A stretch of DNA of 64,000 nucleotides, from assembly GCF_030158815.1 (NCBI RefSeq), contig NZ_BPFZ01000007.1, forward strand, positions 81,625 through 145,624, read 5' to 3'. This stretch comes from Candidatus Phycosocius spiralis. GTDB lineage: Bacteria; Pseudomonadota; Alphaproteobacteria; Caulobacterales; Aquidulcibacteraceae. Shown piece after piece: positions 8,512 through 18,858 of the stretch (its first letter is position 1; every line of letters begins with the position of its first letter). Both the position numbers and the translations under genes were made by a program. The notes under the pieces are model-generated. The model saw nothing but the letters and a program-made list of their open reading frames with translations. It had not been told where the DNA came from and ran no database searches.

Positions 8512-9503
8512 TAATCTGTCTCATGCTTAAAGGGTCGCGATAGTAATTGACCAATGGCTTGGCCAACATCGACTTGACCAGACAAGACCGCAGCCACAGC
8601 TTCACATATCGGCATCGAAGTTTGGTAGCTGGAAGCAAGATCAAGCAAGGCAGGAGCCGTGGCCGCACCTTCAGCAACACTTTGCTTGCCTGCTAAGGCC
8701 GCTTGGAGTGAGTGGCCCTGCCCAAGTGCTAATCCGAGCGCAAAATTGCGTGAGTTGGTGCTGGAACACGTTAAAACCAGATCGCCAAGTCCACATAGTC
8801 CAGCTAAGGTTCGCGTGTCTGCCCCCATCGCCACGCCCAATCGGGTCATTTCGGCAAAGCCGCGCGTGATCAATGCAGCCCGCGCACTTTCACCTAAGCC
8901 TTTACCTTGCGCCATACCACACCCTATTGCCAACACATTTTTAACTGCTCCACCTATTTCTGCACCAATCAGATCAAGCGATAAATAAGGTCTAAAAGTT
9001 GCGATGCCGATCATGCGCACTAGATCGGCTCCGATCTTGGGATTTTGACAGGCCAATGTTACAGCTGTCGGCAAGCCAATGGCCACATCCTTGGCAAAGC
9101 TTGGCCCCGATAAAACTGCCCCACAAGCTTGGGGAAAAACATCCTCCAACACTTGAGTCATCAGCTTGTGAGTGCCTTGCTCTATTCCTTTGGAGCATAA
9201 GATTATAGGGAGATCAGGACGTACAAAGCCTTGCAATTCTATCAGAGCTTGGCGCATGAATTGCGCGGGAACCACCGCTAAAATTAGCTCGGCGTTTCTC
9301 AGATCGGCCAGAGTTCCTGTTGCGCTTATGGCCGATGATAAGCCAATATTGGGCAGAAACATCTGATTGGTTTGCGTGGAATTCACACTGGCCACCACCT
9401 CTGCCTCACGCGCCCAAAGCGTAACATCATGACCGGCTTGCGCAGCAACTTGCGCTAAAGCGGTCCCCCAAGCCCCTCCACCAACAATCCCAATCTTCGC
9501 CAT
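8511..9503 (-). CDS. gpsA: NAD(P)-dependent glycerol-3-phosphate dehydrogenase
   Basis: GpsA reduces dihydroxyacetone phosphate to sn-glycerol-3-phosphate, the backbone precursor of phospholipids, in the cytosol. The 330-residue length is normal. The Rossmann motif [14 protein letters not shown] is at residues 4-17. Further family landmarks are [47 protein letters not shown], the catalytic Lys segment [19 protein letters not shown] and [11 protein letters not shown] followed by [13 protein letters not shown]. It is translationally coupled to yciI. It starts 92 nt from the divergent tetR gene, and two palindromes in that gap may place it under TetR control. Confidence 0.97.
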   Translation of the reverse strand: MAKIGIVGGGAWGTALAQVAAQAGHDVTLWAREAEVVASVNSTQTNQMFLPNIGLSSAISATGTLADLRNAELILAVVPAQFMRQALIELQGFVRPDLPIILCSKGIEQGTHKLMTQVLEDVFPQACGAVLSGPSFAKDVAIGLPTAVTLACQNPKIGADLVRMIGIATFRPYLSLDLIGAEIGGAVKNVLAIGCGMAQGKGLGESARAALITRGFAEMTRLGVAMGADTRTLAGLCGLGDLVLTCSSTNSRNFALGLALGQGHSLQAALAGKQSVAEGAATAPALLDLASSYQTSMPICEAVAAVLSGQVDVGQAIGQLLSRPFKHETD

Positions 9504-9528
9504 TTAAGTCCCTATTTCGAAGTATATT

Positions 9529-9577
9529 TGACGCTGGCGTCACTTTTGTAAAAACTGAACATTTTGTTGATTGTTCA
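9529..9577. promoter_or_regulatory. Two palindromes between gpsA and tetR, candidate operators
   Basis: TGACGC-TG-GCGTCA is a perfect inverted repeat at 9529-9542, and TGAACA (9556-9561) with TGTTCA (9572-9577) forms a second one spaced by 10 bp, directly before the tetR start at 9596. Either could be the operator of the adjacent TetR-type regulator and could also affect gpsA. Confidence 0.5.
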
Positions 9578-9595
9578 TCATTTTAAGTCTAGACT

Positions 9596-10189
9596 ATGGA
9601 TATGGACGATAAAGAGCAGACCCGGCAAAAAATTTTAGCAGCTGCTGGGCGACGTTTCCAGCATTATGGCTATGCCAAGACGACTATGTCTGAGATCGCA
9701 GCTGATCTTAAAATGTCTACTGGCAATCTCTATCGATTTTTCCCTTCTAAACTTGACATTGCTGAAGCTTATGCCTTGGCCCATGAATCTGATGAAGAAG
9801 CGATGATGGCGTCTATTGGCGCTTTGCCAAAATCGGCAGCTGAGCGATTGATTGAGCATCACCGTGCACTTTTAGATTATACTTTCACCATGATTGACGA
9901 GAGCCAAAAGATTTTTGAGCTTGCCCAAGCCATTGGGCGAGAGCGGCCATCTTATGTCAATCGCAGGCTGGCGAATGAACGTGTGTATTTGTCAAGCATT
10001 TTGAAAGACGGCATTGAAGATGGTTTATTTGCGCCCAATGAAGATATCAACAGGCTTGCAGAGATGATACAATGCGCAACTATGAAGTTCCGCTATCCAC
10101 AATTGCATAATTGCTTTTCTCTTGACACATTGCGACGTGAATTGGAAGGCACGATGGATCTGATCTTTAAGGGCCTGATCAAGCGCTAA
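9596..10189 (+). CDS. TetR/AcrR family transcriptional regulator
   Basis: The 197-residue protein has the standard N-terminal TetR DNA-binding domain: KEQTRQKILAAAGRRFQHYG, then the helix-turn-helix YAKTTMSEIAADLKMSTGNLYRFFPSK (about residues 25-52). The all-helical C-terminal domain (60-197) would bind an unidentified ligand and mediate dimerisation. It is divergent from gpsA with two palindromes in the gap, consistent with autoregulation. TetR regulators usually control adjacent transport or detoxification genes, but none is next to it; the nearest downstream unit is a tiny membrane-protein-like ORF at 10339. It sits inside what is often a contiguous tsaD-gpsA block, suggesting insertion. 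Confidence 0.92.
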   Translation: MDMDDKEQTRQKILAAAGRRFQHYGYAKTTMSEIAADLKMSTGNLYRFFPSKLDIAEAYALAHESDEEAMMASIGALPKSAAERLIEHHRALLDYTFTMIDESQKIFELAQAIGRERPSYVNRRLANERVYLSSILKDGIEDGLFAPNEDINRLAEMIQCATMKFRYPQLHNCFSLDTLRRELEGTMDLIFKGLIKR

Positions 10190-10276
10190 TTCCTCCAGAA
10201 TATCGCCAGAGTATGAAAGCAGGTCTGCTGGCAACGGGCTTGACTGATAAATAATGAATAATATGCAAATCATTCA

Positions 10277-10305
10277 TTGACAAGCATATTGTGTGCACTT
10301 ATATA
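10277..10305 (+). promoter_or_regulatory. Near-consensus promoter
   Basis: TTGACA (10277-10282) and TATATA (10300-10305) are separated by exactly 17 bp, the best sigma-70-like pair noticed in the window. A start point near 10312 would give an RNA of about 220 nt ending at the terminator at 10499-10533. Confidence 0.65.
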
Positions 10306-10338
10306 AAACAATAAGAAACAAAGAAACGGAACCTCTCC

Positions 10339-10452
10339 ATGACCTCTCATGATTCTTTTCCATCTGCTTGGAGCCTAATCCTAGCCAGCCTTTGTGTGGC
10401 GGTGGTATTGACGCCAATCAGCCAATTAGCTGTTCGTGTTGCCGGCTATTAA
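10339..10452 (+). CDS. Possible 37-residue small membrane protein
   Basis: The ATG at 10339 opens a 37-codon frame: MTSHDSFPSAW, then the hydrophobic stretch SLILASLCVAVVLTPIS, then QLAVRVAGY. The hydrophobic stretch (about residues 12-28) could span the inner membrane or act as an uncleaved signal. The ORF sits between a near-consensus promoter (10277-10305) and a strong terminator (10499-10533), so the unit is almost certainly transcribed. The ribosome site is weak (purine-rich AAACGGAAC 5-13 nt upstream). The alternative is a non-coding RNA of about 220 nt. No family recognised. Confidence 0.5.
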   Translation: MTSHDSFPSAWSLILASLCVAVVLTPISQLAVRVAGY

Positions 10453-10498
10453 GCCTATGCAATTCAAAGACTCTACCCCAAGATAGACGTAACCCAGT

Positions 10499-10533
10499 GC
10501 CGCCAGAACTCCCCCTCTGGCGGCATTTTTTTT
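10499..10533 (+). terminator. Rho-independent terminator
   Basis: GCCGCCAGA (10499-10507) pairs with TCTGGCGGC (10516-10524) over an 8-nt loop, followed by an eight-T run (10526-10533). It closes the small unit starting near 10312. A second stem GCCGCAGG/CCTGCGGC at 10552-10584 lacks a T-run. The remaining 10585-10780 shows nothing recognisable. Confidence 0.85.
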
Positions 10534-10780
10534 GAATTCGACACCAAAGTGGCCGCAGGTCTGACGTTTCAAGATGCCTGCGGCTAAAATCTGTGTGACG
10601 GTCTTAAGTTAAAGAGCTAGAACCCGCCATAACGATCATGGACAAGTTCTATCCACGCTTGGCCATGCAAAAGGATGCAGCAACGCAATGTCTATGGCCT
10701 GATCGAAGGCCATATGGATAGGAAAGTGCGCCTGTTTGAGCAATCCTATTTGGCATTTATGGCTCCCCTCTCGTCCCCAA

Positions 10781-11023
10781 CTATTCTCCATCTCGTCCCC
10801 TTGTGGGCACCTCACTATCGCCCTCTGAAAGACAATAAGCAACAATAGCATTGGCATGGCCATGTCCCATTCCGTATTGCTCCTTCAACATGGAGACAAG
10901 TTGCATGTGCTTGGCTGGGCGTGCAGCCCGCACCAGAGACTTCCATTCAGCAATGGGGCGCCCATATTGCTTCTCAATAGCGGGAAAGTAAGACGCAGGG
11001 CCTTTGATCTTAGCTTCATTCAT
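10781..11023 (-). CDS. DUF4287 domain protein
   Basis: The 80-residue protein matches the DUF4287 pattern: KGPASYFPAIEKQYGRPIAEW, then KHMQLVSMLKEQYGMGHGHANAIV. This small helical domain of unknown function, common in actinobacteria and proteobacteria, is usually found alone, as here, or fused to DUF5655. It is presumably cytosolic. It lies between tsaD and the small unit at 10339 and is transcribed in the same direction as tsaD. The C-terminal tail (EGDSEVPTRGRDGE) is polar and probably disordered. Confidence 0.85.
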   Translation of the reverse strand: MNEAKIKGPASYFPAIEKQYGRPIAEWKSLVRAARPAKHMQLVSMLKEQYGMGHGHANAIVAYCLSEGDSEVPTRGRDGE

Positions 11024-11082
11024 CGCTAAGAAATATCATAAGTAAGAAATATCATAAAGTCGAAACCCTGAGTCAACGTGTT

Positions 11083-12192
11083 TTAAACTTTTGGGCCTTT
11101 ACGACCCGTTTTAAACTTAGGTGCAGCATGGGCAGCATCGCCGTCGAGCGGCCAGCGTGAGCGCGCGTGTACGCCTAGGCCATCCGATAAACCAAGGGCC
11201 AAGCGCTCTGCCCCTGCCAAAGCGATCATAGCAGCATTATCCCCGCAATAATCCAACGCAGGGGCAAAGAAAGACCAGCCTTGTTCGTCACATAGTTCCT
11301 TTAAGCGCGCACGCACCGTTTCATTGGCCGCAACCCCGCCTGCCACAACAAACCGACCAGGCACTTCTGCTGGCAGAGGCAAAGACGCCATCGCTTGACG
11401 GGTTCGATCAACCAGCACGTCACCAATTGCAGCTTGAAAACTGGCGCACATATCATTGATGTCTTGCGCGCTTAAAGGCGAAAGGATTGCAGCCGCGCGT
11501 GCAACCGCAGTTTTGAGGCCTGCAAAAGAAAAGTCACATCCAGGGCGCCCTTTAAGTGGCCTTGGTAGGTCAAATCGCTTTGGGTCGCCCGATTGGGCCG
11601 CATGTTCAACCGCTGGTCCACCCGGATAAGCAAGGCCAAGAATCTTAGCGGTTTTGTCAAAAGCTTCGCCAACTGCATCATCAATGGTGGATCCTAAACG
11701 CTGATAATCCCCAACCCCTTTCACCGCCAATAATTGACAATGCCCACCTGAAACCAAGAGCAAGAGATAAGGGAATGGAACGTCAGCTTCCAGACGCGGT
11801 GATAAAGCGTGCCCCTCCAAATGATTGACCCCCACCATCGGCAGACCCTGTGCAAGGGCTATGGCTTTAGCCGTCAAAAGGCCAACCATGACGCCTCCGA
11901 TCAGTCCAGGGCCTGCGGTTGCAGCGACACCTGTTAAATCAGTAAAGCCAAGCTGTGCTTGCTCTAAGGCTTTAAGGACGGTTTGATCCATGATCGCCAC
12001 ATGGGCGCGCGCAGCAATTTCAGGAACGACTCCGCCATAGGGGGCATGGGCTTCAATCTGACTGGCGATGATGCTAGAGGCAACGTACGCGTGCCCAGCC
12101 TCAAAGACCACCACCGCTGCAGCTGTTTCATCGCAACTGCTTTCTAATCCCAATATGATTTGGCGATCTTTGTATAAAACGGAGTGCGGCAC
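11083..12192 (-). CDS. tsaD: tRNA N6-threonylcarbamoyladenosine transferase TsaD
   Basis: TsaD, with TsaB and TsaE, transfers threonylcarbamoyl to A37 of tRNAs that read ANN codons. The 369-residue protein has the ASKHA fold: [16 protein letters not shown] near the N-terminus, the metal-binding [10 protein letters not shown], the [11 protein letters not shown] phosphate-binding segment, the [16 protein letters not shown] helix, [10 protein letters not shown] and [16 protein letters not shown] near the C-terminus. It is divergent from hemC across 131 nt, a neighbourhood frequent in alphaproteobacteria. gpsA, often directly downstream, is separated here by the tetR/DUF4287 insert. Confidence 0.97.
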   Translation of the reverse strand: MPHSVLYKDRQIILGLESSCDETAAAVVVFEAGHAYVASSIIASQIEAHAPYGGVVPEIAARAHVAIMDQTVLKALEQAQLGFTDLTGVAATAGPGLIGGVMVGLLTAKAIALAQGLPMVGVNHLEGHALSPRLEADVPFPYLLLLVSGGHCQLLAVKGVGDYQRLGSTIDDAVGEAFDKTAKILGLAYPGGPAVEHAAQSGDPKRFDLPRPLKGRPGCDFSFAGLKTAVARAAAILSPLSAQDINDMCASFQAAIGDVLVDRTRQAMASLPLPAEVPGRFVVAGGVAANETVRARLKELCDEQGWSFFAPALDYCGDNAAMIALAGAERLALGLSDGLGVHARSRWPLDGDAAHAAPKFKTGRKGPKV

Positions 12193-12323
12193 GGTGATTT
12201 AACGCCTGATTACGATGGCCTTGAACCTAGGTGAACGCTCTAAGGTGACTGGTTCATGGAACTGGTTGCGCGTCTAGATAAATGATTTAGGGTCACATGC
12301 AACGCTTAACACTGGAACTTATC

Positions 12324-13262
12324 ATGCGCATTGGTGCTCGTGGCTCTCCGCTTTCCTTGGCCCAGACAGGCCAGCTTCGTGCTCTATTGGCAGCTTCCAT
12401 GGGCATAGAGGACGATCAGATTGAAGCCCGCCTACCCATCATTGCGATCACCACCACAGGGGATCGAATTCAGGATCGGCCTTTAAGCGAGGCAGGTGGG
12501 AAAGGCCTGTTCACTAAAGAGCTAGACGATGCTTTATTGGACGGGCGGATCGATTGCGCCATTCACTCACTTAAGGACGTACCCACCCAAGTCCCAGAGG
12601 GTATTGTGCTGCTGCCTGGACCAAAGCGAGAGGATCGTCGCGATGCTTTGGTTACCTTGACTGGATCGCGCCTTGAAGACTTGAAACAAGGGGCAGTGAT
12701 TGGTTCTGCCAGCTTGCGCCGCGCTGCACAGCTTTTGCATGCACGCCCAGATTTGACCATTGTGAGTTTACGCGGCAACGTAGGGACACGCTTAGACAAA
12801 CTCAAATCTGGTCATTGCGATGCAACCTTGTTGGCAGCAGCTGGTTTAAACCGGTTAGGTTATGACCAAACGCCCCATATATTACTGGACCCGCACATCA
12901 TGCCCCCCGCTATTGGCCAAGGGGCCTTGGCGATCACGGCGCGAACTGGGGACATAACCACGGCCGCGGCCTTTGCCCAGATTGCTGACCCAATTACCGC
13001 CGTGGAAGTGGCGGCTGAACGGGCATTTCTAACGGCTTTGGATGGATCGTGCCGGACCGCTATTGGCGCTTTGGCTCAAGTGGATCATCATGGGCAGCTC
13101 AGCTTCGTGGGCGAGGCCCTGAGTGAAGACGGCAAATGCCGGTGGCGCAGCGATGGCAGCATAAAGCAGGCCAATGTGGAGCAGGCTGAAGATTTGGGAC
13201 GTGAACTTGGTCTTAAAGTGAAAGCCATGGCCGGGTATGGCTTTGCTGGGGCGATGTCATGA
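12324..13262 (+). CDS. hemC: Hydroxymethylbilane synthase (porphobilinogen deaminase)
   Basis: HemC polymerises four porphobilinogen units into hydroxymethylbilane in tetrapyrrole synthesis. From the ATG at 12324 the 312-residue protein begins MRIGARGSPLSLAQTGQLRA, the normal N-terminus; the frame is open nine codons further upstream. Landmarks are GGKGLFTKELDDALLDG, the substrate-binding IHSLKDVPT, SLRRAAQLL, and GSCRTAIGAL with the dipyrromethane-cofactor cysteine at residue 243. hemD follows after one base, so the genes form one operon with the Mic60-like gene and hemY. Confidence 0.97.
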   Translation: MRIGARGSPLSLAQTGQLRALLAASMGIEDDQIEARLPIIAITTTGDRIQDRPLSEAGGKGLFTKELDDALLDGRIDCAIHSLKDVPTQVPEGIVLLPGPKREDRRDALVTLTGSRLEDLKQGAVIGSASLRRAAQLLHARPDLTIVSLRGNVGTRLDKLKSGHCDATLLAAAGLNRLGYDQTPHILLDPHIMPPAIGQGALAITARTGDITTAAAFAQIADPITAVEVAAERAFLTALDGSCRTAIGALAQVDHHGQLSFVGEALSEDGKCRWRSDGSIKQANVEQAEDLGRELGLKVKAMAGYGFAGAMS

Positions 13263-13263
13263 A

Positions 13264-13983
13264 ATGACAGTTTGTTTGATCACAAGGACACTGCCCGGAG
13301 CTAACACGACGGCACAAATGGTGCGCACCTTGGGGTTTGAACCGATCATAGTTCCCGCAGCACATATAGAATATACACCCAAAGACATTGATTTGGATGG
13401 TGTACAAGCCCTTTTAATGACCAGTGCAGCAGCAGCTCGGGCGCTGGTCATGACCCAAGCCCTTCAAGTCATTCCTCTTTATGCCGTTGGCGATGCCACC
13501 GCCCAAGCCGCAATATCGGCTGGGTTTCAAAACGTAATCTCAGCGGGGGGAGATGGCGCGAATTTAGCGGTGTTGGCCGCCGACAGACTCAATCCGCGCA
13601 ACGGCGCTTTGGTGCATGTGCGTGGCCGCGAAGTCGCAGGGGATGTCACAGGGATGTTGCAGGCTTGTGGTTTTGAAGCCCGCCATCTTGAAGTCTATGT
13701 TACCCATGATCACCCCGAATTTAAACCACGCGTGACCGATTGCATTAGGTCAAAGGTGGGCTATGTCCTCATCCATTCCCCAGCGGGAGCCCGCCGGTTC
13801 TGCGCAGCTGTAACAAACCCCAAGTTAGATTTATCGGGCTGGAACGTGGTTGGAATGTCGCAAGCTTGTCTTAAATTATTGGATAATTTGAATTTTAAGT
13901 CATTTATTCGTGCTGATAGCCCCGATGATGCAGCCCTTCATGCTGCTTTGGTGCATCATTATGAACACCAAGGTCTTGAGTGA
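13264..13983 (+). CDS. hemD: Uroporphyrinogen-III synthase
   Basis: HemD cyclises hydroxymethylbilane with inversion of ring D to give uroporphyrinogen III. The family diverges strongly in sequence, so the call rests on context and fold pattern: 239 residues, an N-terminal CLITRTLPGANTTAQMVRTL segment, IVPAAHIEY, the LLMTSAAAARAL helix, PLYAVGDATAQAAISAGF, and the second-domain VHVRGREVAGDVTGML followed by LIHSPAGARRF. The ATG at 13264 is one base after the hemC stop. The frame is open nine codons upstream inside hemC, but the later start gives the normal N-terminus. Confidence 0.9.
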   Translation: MTVCLITRTLPGANTTAQMVRTLGFEPIIVPAAHIEYTPKDIDLDGVQALLMTSAAAARALVMTQALQVIPLYAVGDATAQAAISAGFQNVISAGGDGANLAVLAADRLNPRNGALVHVRGREVAGDVTGMLQACGFEARHLEVYVTHDHPEFKPRVTDCIRSKVGYVLIHSPAGARRFCAAVTNPKLDLSGWNVVGMSQACLKLLDNLNFKSFIRADSPDDAALHAALVHHYEHQGLE

Positions 13984-14009
13984 AATCCCATTGCAGAGTT
14001 TAACAAGAT

Positions 14010-15239
14010 ATGGCCGAAAACATTACTTCTACAACCTCAGCTGATTCGCCTGATAGGGTGTCAACCAAAACCGATCAATCACCTGCCACCGATCCTTTTT
14101 TGGACGCACAATTGCGTGCGGCTACCGCCCCTATTTGGAGTACAAGCCCCACCAACCAAAGTTCGACACATGTGCGGGTTAGGCGGGGCATTGGCTTTGG
14201 CACAGCCTTAAGCTTATCAATCGCCGCCAGTTTCTGTGGTGCTGGTGTGACCTTAAGCGCGTTGAGCCACCCACACTGGATGCGTGCACTTGGGCTTGAT
14301 GCACTTATACCCCCCATTTTCTCGACGACGGCTAATACCAAGGTCGAATTGTCGATCGTTCAAGCGCGCCTGGTTGCCTTAGAAAATCGTGTGCAGGCCC
14401 TGACCCAATTTGAGCCCTTGCTGAGCTCAGGTGACGCTAAAGCCGAACCTCCCGAGACCGTTGATCGTGTCATCAACCAAATAAAGGGGATCGCTGGGCG
14501 GGTTACGGCCATTGAAACCCGTTTGGCTGCTTTGGATCCAACTGGGGCTGGGGGCGCGATTATTGCTGGCTTGCAAGCTGAAATCGCCAGTTTAAAAGTA
14601 ATGGTTCAAGCACTCCAGACCCAAGCGGCCCTAACCCCCTCTGCCGGGGTTACATTCGCGGTTGTCAATTTGGTAGAAGCAGCAAACCGTCCAGGCCCCT
14701 TCTGGCCAGAGTTTGAAACCGTGCGCGCAGCTTTGCCAGGGGTTAGCGAAGTTGAAGCACTTGAGCCTTTTGCACGCACCGGCGTTCCAACCAGGGCATT
14801 GCTGCAAGAGCGCTTCGCGACTTTACCCGCAGCCTTAGCCGCGAGCAATCAAAAAGCTACCAAAGCAAAGGGAATTCTCGAATGGTTAAAAGCCTTGTTT
14901 GCCGATATGATCAAGGTAGAACGCGTCACGACAGCCAATGATACCAGTGCCGAGGCTAATCTTTTGCGTGCCAAAAGCAACTTGGATCAAGGCGATCTGG
15001 CAGCAGCACTTGAAGAAGTTAAAGCCATTAATCCAGCTCCTGAACTTATCGCCCAATGGATCAAAGGGGCCCAAGATCGGCTGACCCTTGAAAGTCGGCT
15101 CGCAGCGATACGCGGGGCTGTTGAGCGCGGCTCTAGGCCCCCTCAATCTGTCACCAACCCTACCAGCCCTACCAAGGGGCAATATCCCAACGTCGCAATA
15201 CCTGCTAACCCACCTGCCATTCAAAAGGCCACACCATGA
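14010..15239 (+). CDS. Mic60/mitofilin-like inner-membrane protein of the hem operon
   Basis: The 409-residue protein has a polar, Ser/Thr/Pro-rich N-terminus (about 1-58), one transmembrane helix (about 61-84) and a long Ala-rich periplasmic part with coiled-coil character (VQARLVALENRVQAL, VTAIETRLAALD) followed by a globular end. This architecture and its place between hemD and hemY match the alphaproteobacterial Mic60 homologue, thought to be ancestral to mitochondrial mitofilin and to shape inner-membrane invaginations. The C-terminal ASNQKATKAKGILEWLKALF to about residue 375 is the mitofilin-like region. Sequence identity in the family is low, so the assignment leans on synteny. Its last four bases overlap the hemY start (ATGA). 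Confidence 0.72.
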   Translation: MAENITSTTSADSPDRVSTKTDQSPATDPFLDAQLRAATAPIWSTSPTNQSSTHVRVRRGIGFGTALSLSIAASFCGAGVTLSALSHPHWMRALGLDALIPPIFSTTANTKVELSIVQARLVALENRVQALTQFEPLLSSGDAKAEPPETVDRVINQIKGIAGRVTAIETRLAALDPTGAGGAIIAGLQAEIASLKVMVQALQTQAALTPSAGVTFAVVNLVEAANRPGPFWPEFETVRAALPGVSEVEALEPFARTGVPTRALLQERFATLPAALAASNQKATKAKGILEWLKALFADMIKVERVTTANDTSAEANLLRAKSNLDQGDLAAALEEVKAINPAPELIAQWIKGAQDRLTLESRLAAIRGAVERGSRPPQSVTNPTSPTKGQYPNVAIPANPPAIQKATP

Positions 15240-16732
15240 GAATGCTACGCCTAATCACTTTGATCGTTATGGGTTTGGCCTTGTTGGGCGGCTTTCTGTT
15301 TATAGCAGTTCAGCCTGGGGATATTATGTATTCCGATGGCGTTATGAAGACCACCATTAGCCCAGTTGTCGCTGCAGCGATCTTGTTGGTGACCACGGTC
15401 TTATTGGTTGCCTTATGGAGTCTTATCGCTTGGCTATTAGGTCTACCTGGACGCATGCGCCGCGCCAAGCAAGATAATGCGCGTAAAAAATGCCTAGAAG
15501 CACTTGGCCAATCCTTAGCCGCTTTTGAAAGTGGCGAAATCTCCGAAGCCCGCCGTCAAGCCCAAAAAGCATTAGGATTCGCCCCTGATACGCCTGTGGC
15601 CAAGTTTATAGCGGCAAAAGCAGCTGTGGTAGCAGGGGATGGTTCAGCAGGGGAGCGCCTCTATGGCGAGTTAACACAGAGTACCGGCTATCAAGTTGCA
15701 GCACGACGTGGACTGGCAGAATTAGCATTAAGACGGGGCAATATGGCCGCCGCGATTTCCCACGCAGAAACCGCACTTCAGTCTTCAAGAAAAGCACCTT
15801 GGCCGGCGGAATTTCTCTTTAGCCAAAGGGTTCAAGCAGCAGATTGGGATGGCGCGTTAGGGGCACTCGATGACGCTGAAAGACGTGGTCTCATGGGTCA
15901 AAAAACAGCTATGCGCCGTCGTAGCGTGGTCTTAACCGCTGCCGCGCAGCGTGCAGAGCGCCTGATGGACCCCGCAACCGCATTAGAATTAGCCCAACGG
16001 GCGGTCAAATATACACCGGGATTTGCACCCGCCGCCGTGATGGCTGCACGGCTTTTGTCCAGCGCCGGCAAACAATGGCAGGCCGCAGGGATTTTGGAGG
16101 CGGCCTGGGAAGCAACCCCCCATCCGGCCTTGGCCATCGCCTACCGGGACTTGAAAATACAGGAAGATGATGCGGCTCAGACCCGCTGGCTCGACGGCCT
16201 GATACGTCTTAATCCAGAGCACCGAGAAAGCCGCATTTTAGCAGTCGAGCAGGCCTTGTTGAGTCAAGATCATGGCGCGGCCATACAAGGGCTTGAGCCT
16301 TTGTTGGCAGAGAGGCCAACAACGCGGATTGTAAGTCTAAGGGCGGCGGCTGCCAAAGCTGCTGGCGACGAGGCTGGGGCGCGTGAATGGATGGCTAAGG
16401 GCGTTAACGCCCCACGTGAACCTGACTGGTCCGATCTTGACCCAGATGGAACGGCATTTACCTATGAGGATGCCGATTGGATACGTTTGATTGAATCCTA
16501 TGGTGACCGTGGCGTTTTGGTGCATCCAAGATTAGAACGTTCTGATGGTGAGCGCCTTGCCGCTCCACAATTGGCCAGCTTAACCCAAAGCGCCATCCAT
16601 TATCCGTACAATGACCAGCACGGTGTTCACCCCGTCGTACCTGATGATCCTGGCATTGGTTATGATGCGGGTTTAGACATGGATGATGAGGCCCAAGAAA
16701 GCCAAACGAAGAAGTCTTGGCTTAATTTTTAA
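15236..16732 (+). CDS. hemY: HemY-type TPR membrane protein
   Basis: This is the tetratricopeptide HemY of the hem operon, not the unrelated protoporphyrinogen oxidase also called HemY. Two transmembrane helices (about residues 5-24 and 44-66) carry the HemY_N domain with WSLIAWLLGLPGRMRRA, followed by TPR-like helices through about residue 380 (SEARRQAQKALGFAP, GLAELALRRGNMAAAISHAE, ALELAQRAVKYTPGFAPAAV). The acidic C-terminal tail (about 430-498) is probably flexible. Its biochemical role is not settled; it is proposed to act as a scaffold in tetrapyrrole or membrane-protein metabolism. ATGA overlap with the Mic60-like gene indicates coupling. Confidence 0.9.
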   Translation: MRMLRLITLIVMGLALLGGFLFIAVQPGDIMYSDGVMKTTISPVVAAAILLVTTVLLVALWSLIAWLLGLPGRMRRAKQDNARKKCLEALGQSLAAFESGEISEARRQAQKALGFAPDTPVAKFIAAKAAVVAGDGSAGERLYGELTQSTGYQVAARRGLAELALRRGNMAAAISHAETALQSSRKAPWPAEFLFSQRVQAADWDGALGALDDAERRGLMGQKTAMRRRSVVLTAAAQRAERLMDPATALELAQRAVKYTPGFAPAAVMAARLLSSAGKQWQAAGILEAAWEATPHPALAIAYRDLKIQEDDAAQTRWLDGLIRLNPEHRESRILAVEQALLSQDHGAAIQGLEPLLAERPTTRIVSLRAAAAKAAGDEAGAREWMAKGVNAPREPDWSDLDPDGTAFTYEDADWIRLIESYGDRGVLVHPRLERSDGERLAAPQLASLTQSAIHYPYNDQHGVHPVVPDDPGIGYDAGLDMDDEAQESQTKKSWLNF

Positions 16733-16779
16733 GATTTATAATGCGTTCACGCCTGTTTCTCGGCATTTACCTGATCCAA

Positions 16780-17181
16780 TTAGACAGCGGCTTGGATGGC
16801 TTCCAAACGGTCAAGCTTGCGCTGGGCCAAATCCTTCCCATAGCTATCCTTGGCGTCACGGAGGTCTTCGCGGGCATTGTGCAGGTCTCTTTCTAGAGCC
16901 TTCGTATCAAGGCTGGACAAATCAACCGCATCTTCGGCCAAAATGGTGAGACCTTGTGCGGATACATCCGCAAATCCCCCGCCAACATAAATACGCCGCT
17001 CATCAGCCCCATCCAAAATAAGTATTGCCCCCGATTTAATGACGGTCATAAAGGGGGCATGCAGGCTCAATGCACCAAATTGACCATCCACACCAGGAAC
17101 CACCACTTGGTCAACTTCACCCGAATACAAAGAGCGTTCTGGTGAAACGAGGGAAAAGTGTAGTTTGCCTTGAGAGGCCAT
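16780..17181 (-). CDS. atpC: ATP synthase F1 epsilon subunit
   Basis: The epsilon subunit sits on the gamma shaft and couples and inhibits the F1 motor. The 133-residue protein opens KLHFSLVSPERSLYSGEVDQVVVPGVDGQFGALSLHAPFMT, the conserved beta-sandwich, then IYVGGGFADVSAQGLTILAEDA, and ends in the helical hairpin (ERDLHNAREDLRDAKDS). It is last in the atpHAG-dioxygenase-atpDC cluster, 147 nt behind atpD, and converges with hemY 47 nt away. Confidence 0.96.
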   Translation of the reverse strand: MASQGKLHFSLVSPERSLYSGEVDQVVVPGVDGQFGALSLHAPFMTVIKSGAILILDGADERRIYVGGGFADVSAQGLTILAEDAVDLSSLDTKALERDLHNAREDLRDAKDSYGKDLAQRKLDRLEAIQAAV

Positions 17182-17328
17182 GATTTAACTCGCCAAATCA
17201 AAATAAGTGATAAGAGTTTAGCATGACATATATGGTTTGCAAACCATGACCAGAATCTAAGCACGTTAATGCCTAGAATTAGGGCTGCTGCCAAAATGGA
17301 GTGGGCAGAAGGGTGCAGAGGGTCGCGA

Positions 17329-18858
<1,530 letters not shown>

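Noticed and set aside
10636..10863. Minus-strand frame of 75 codons overlapping the DUF4287 gene
   Set aside because: It overlaps a recognised gene out of frame and has an implausible composition.
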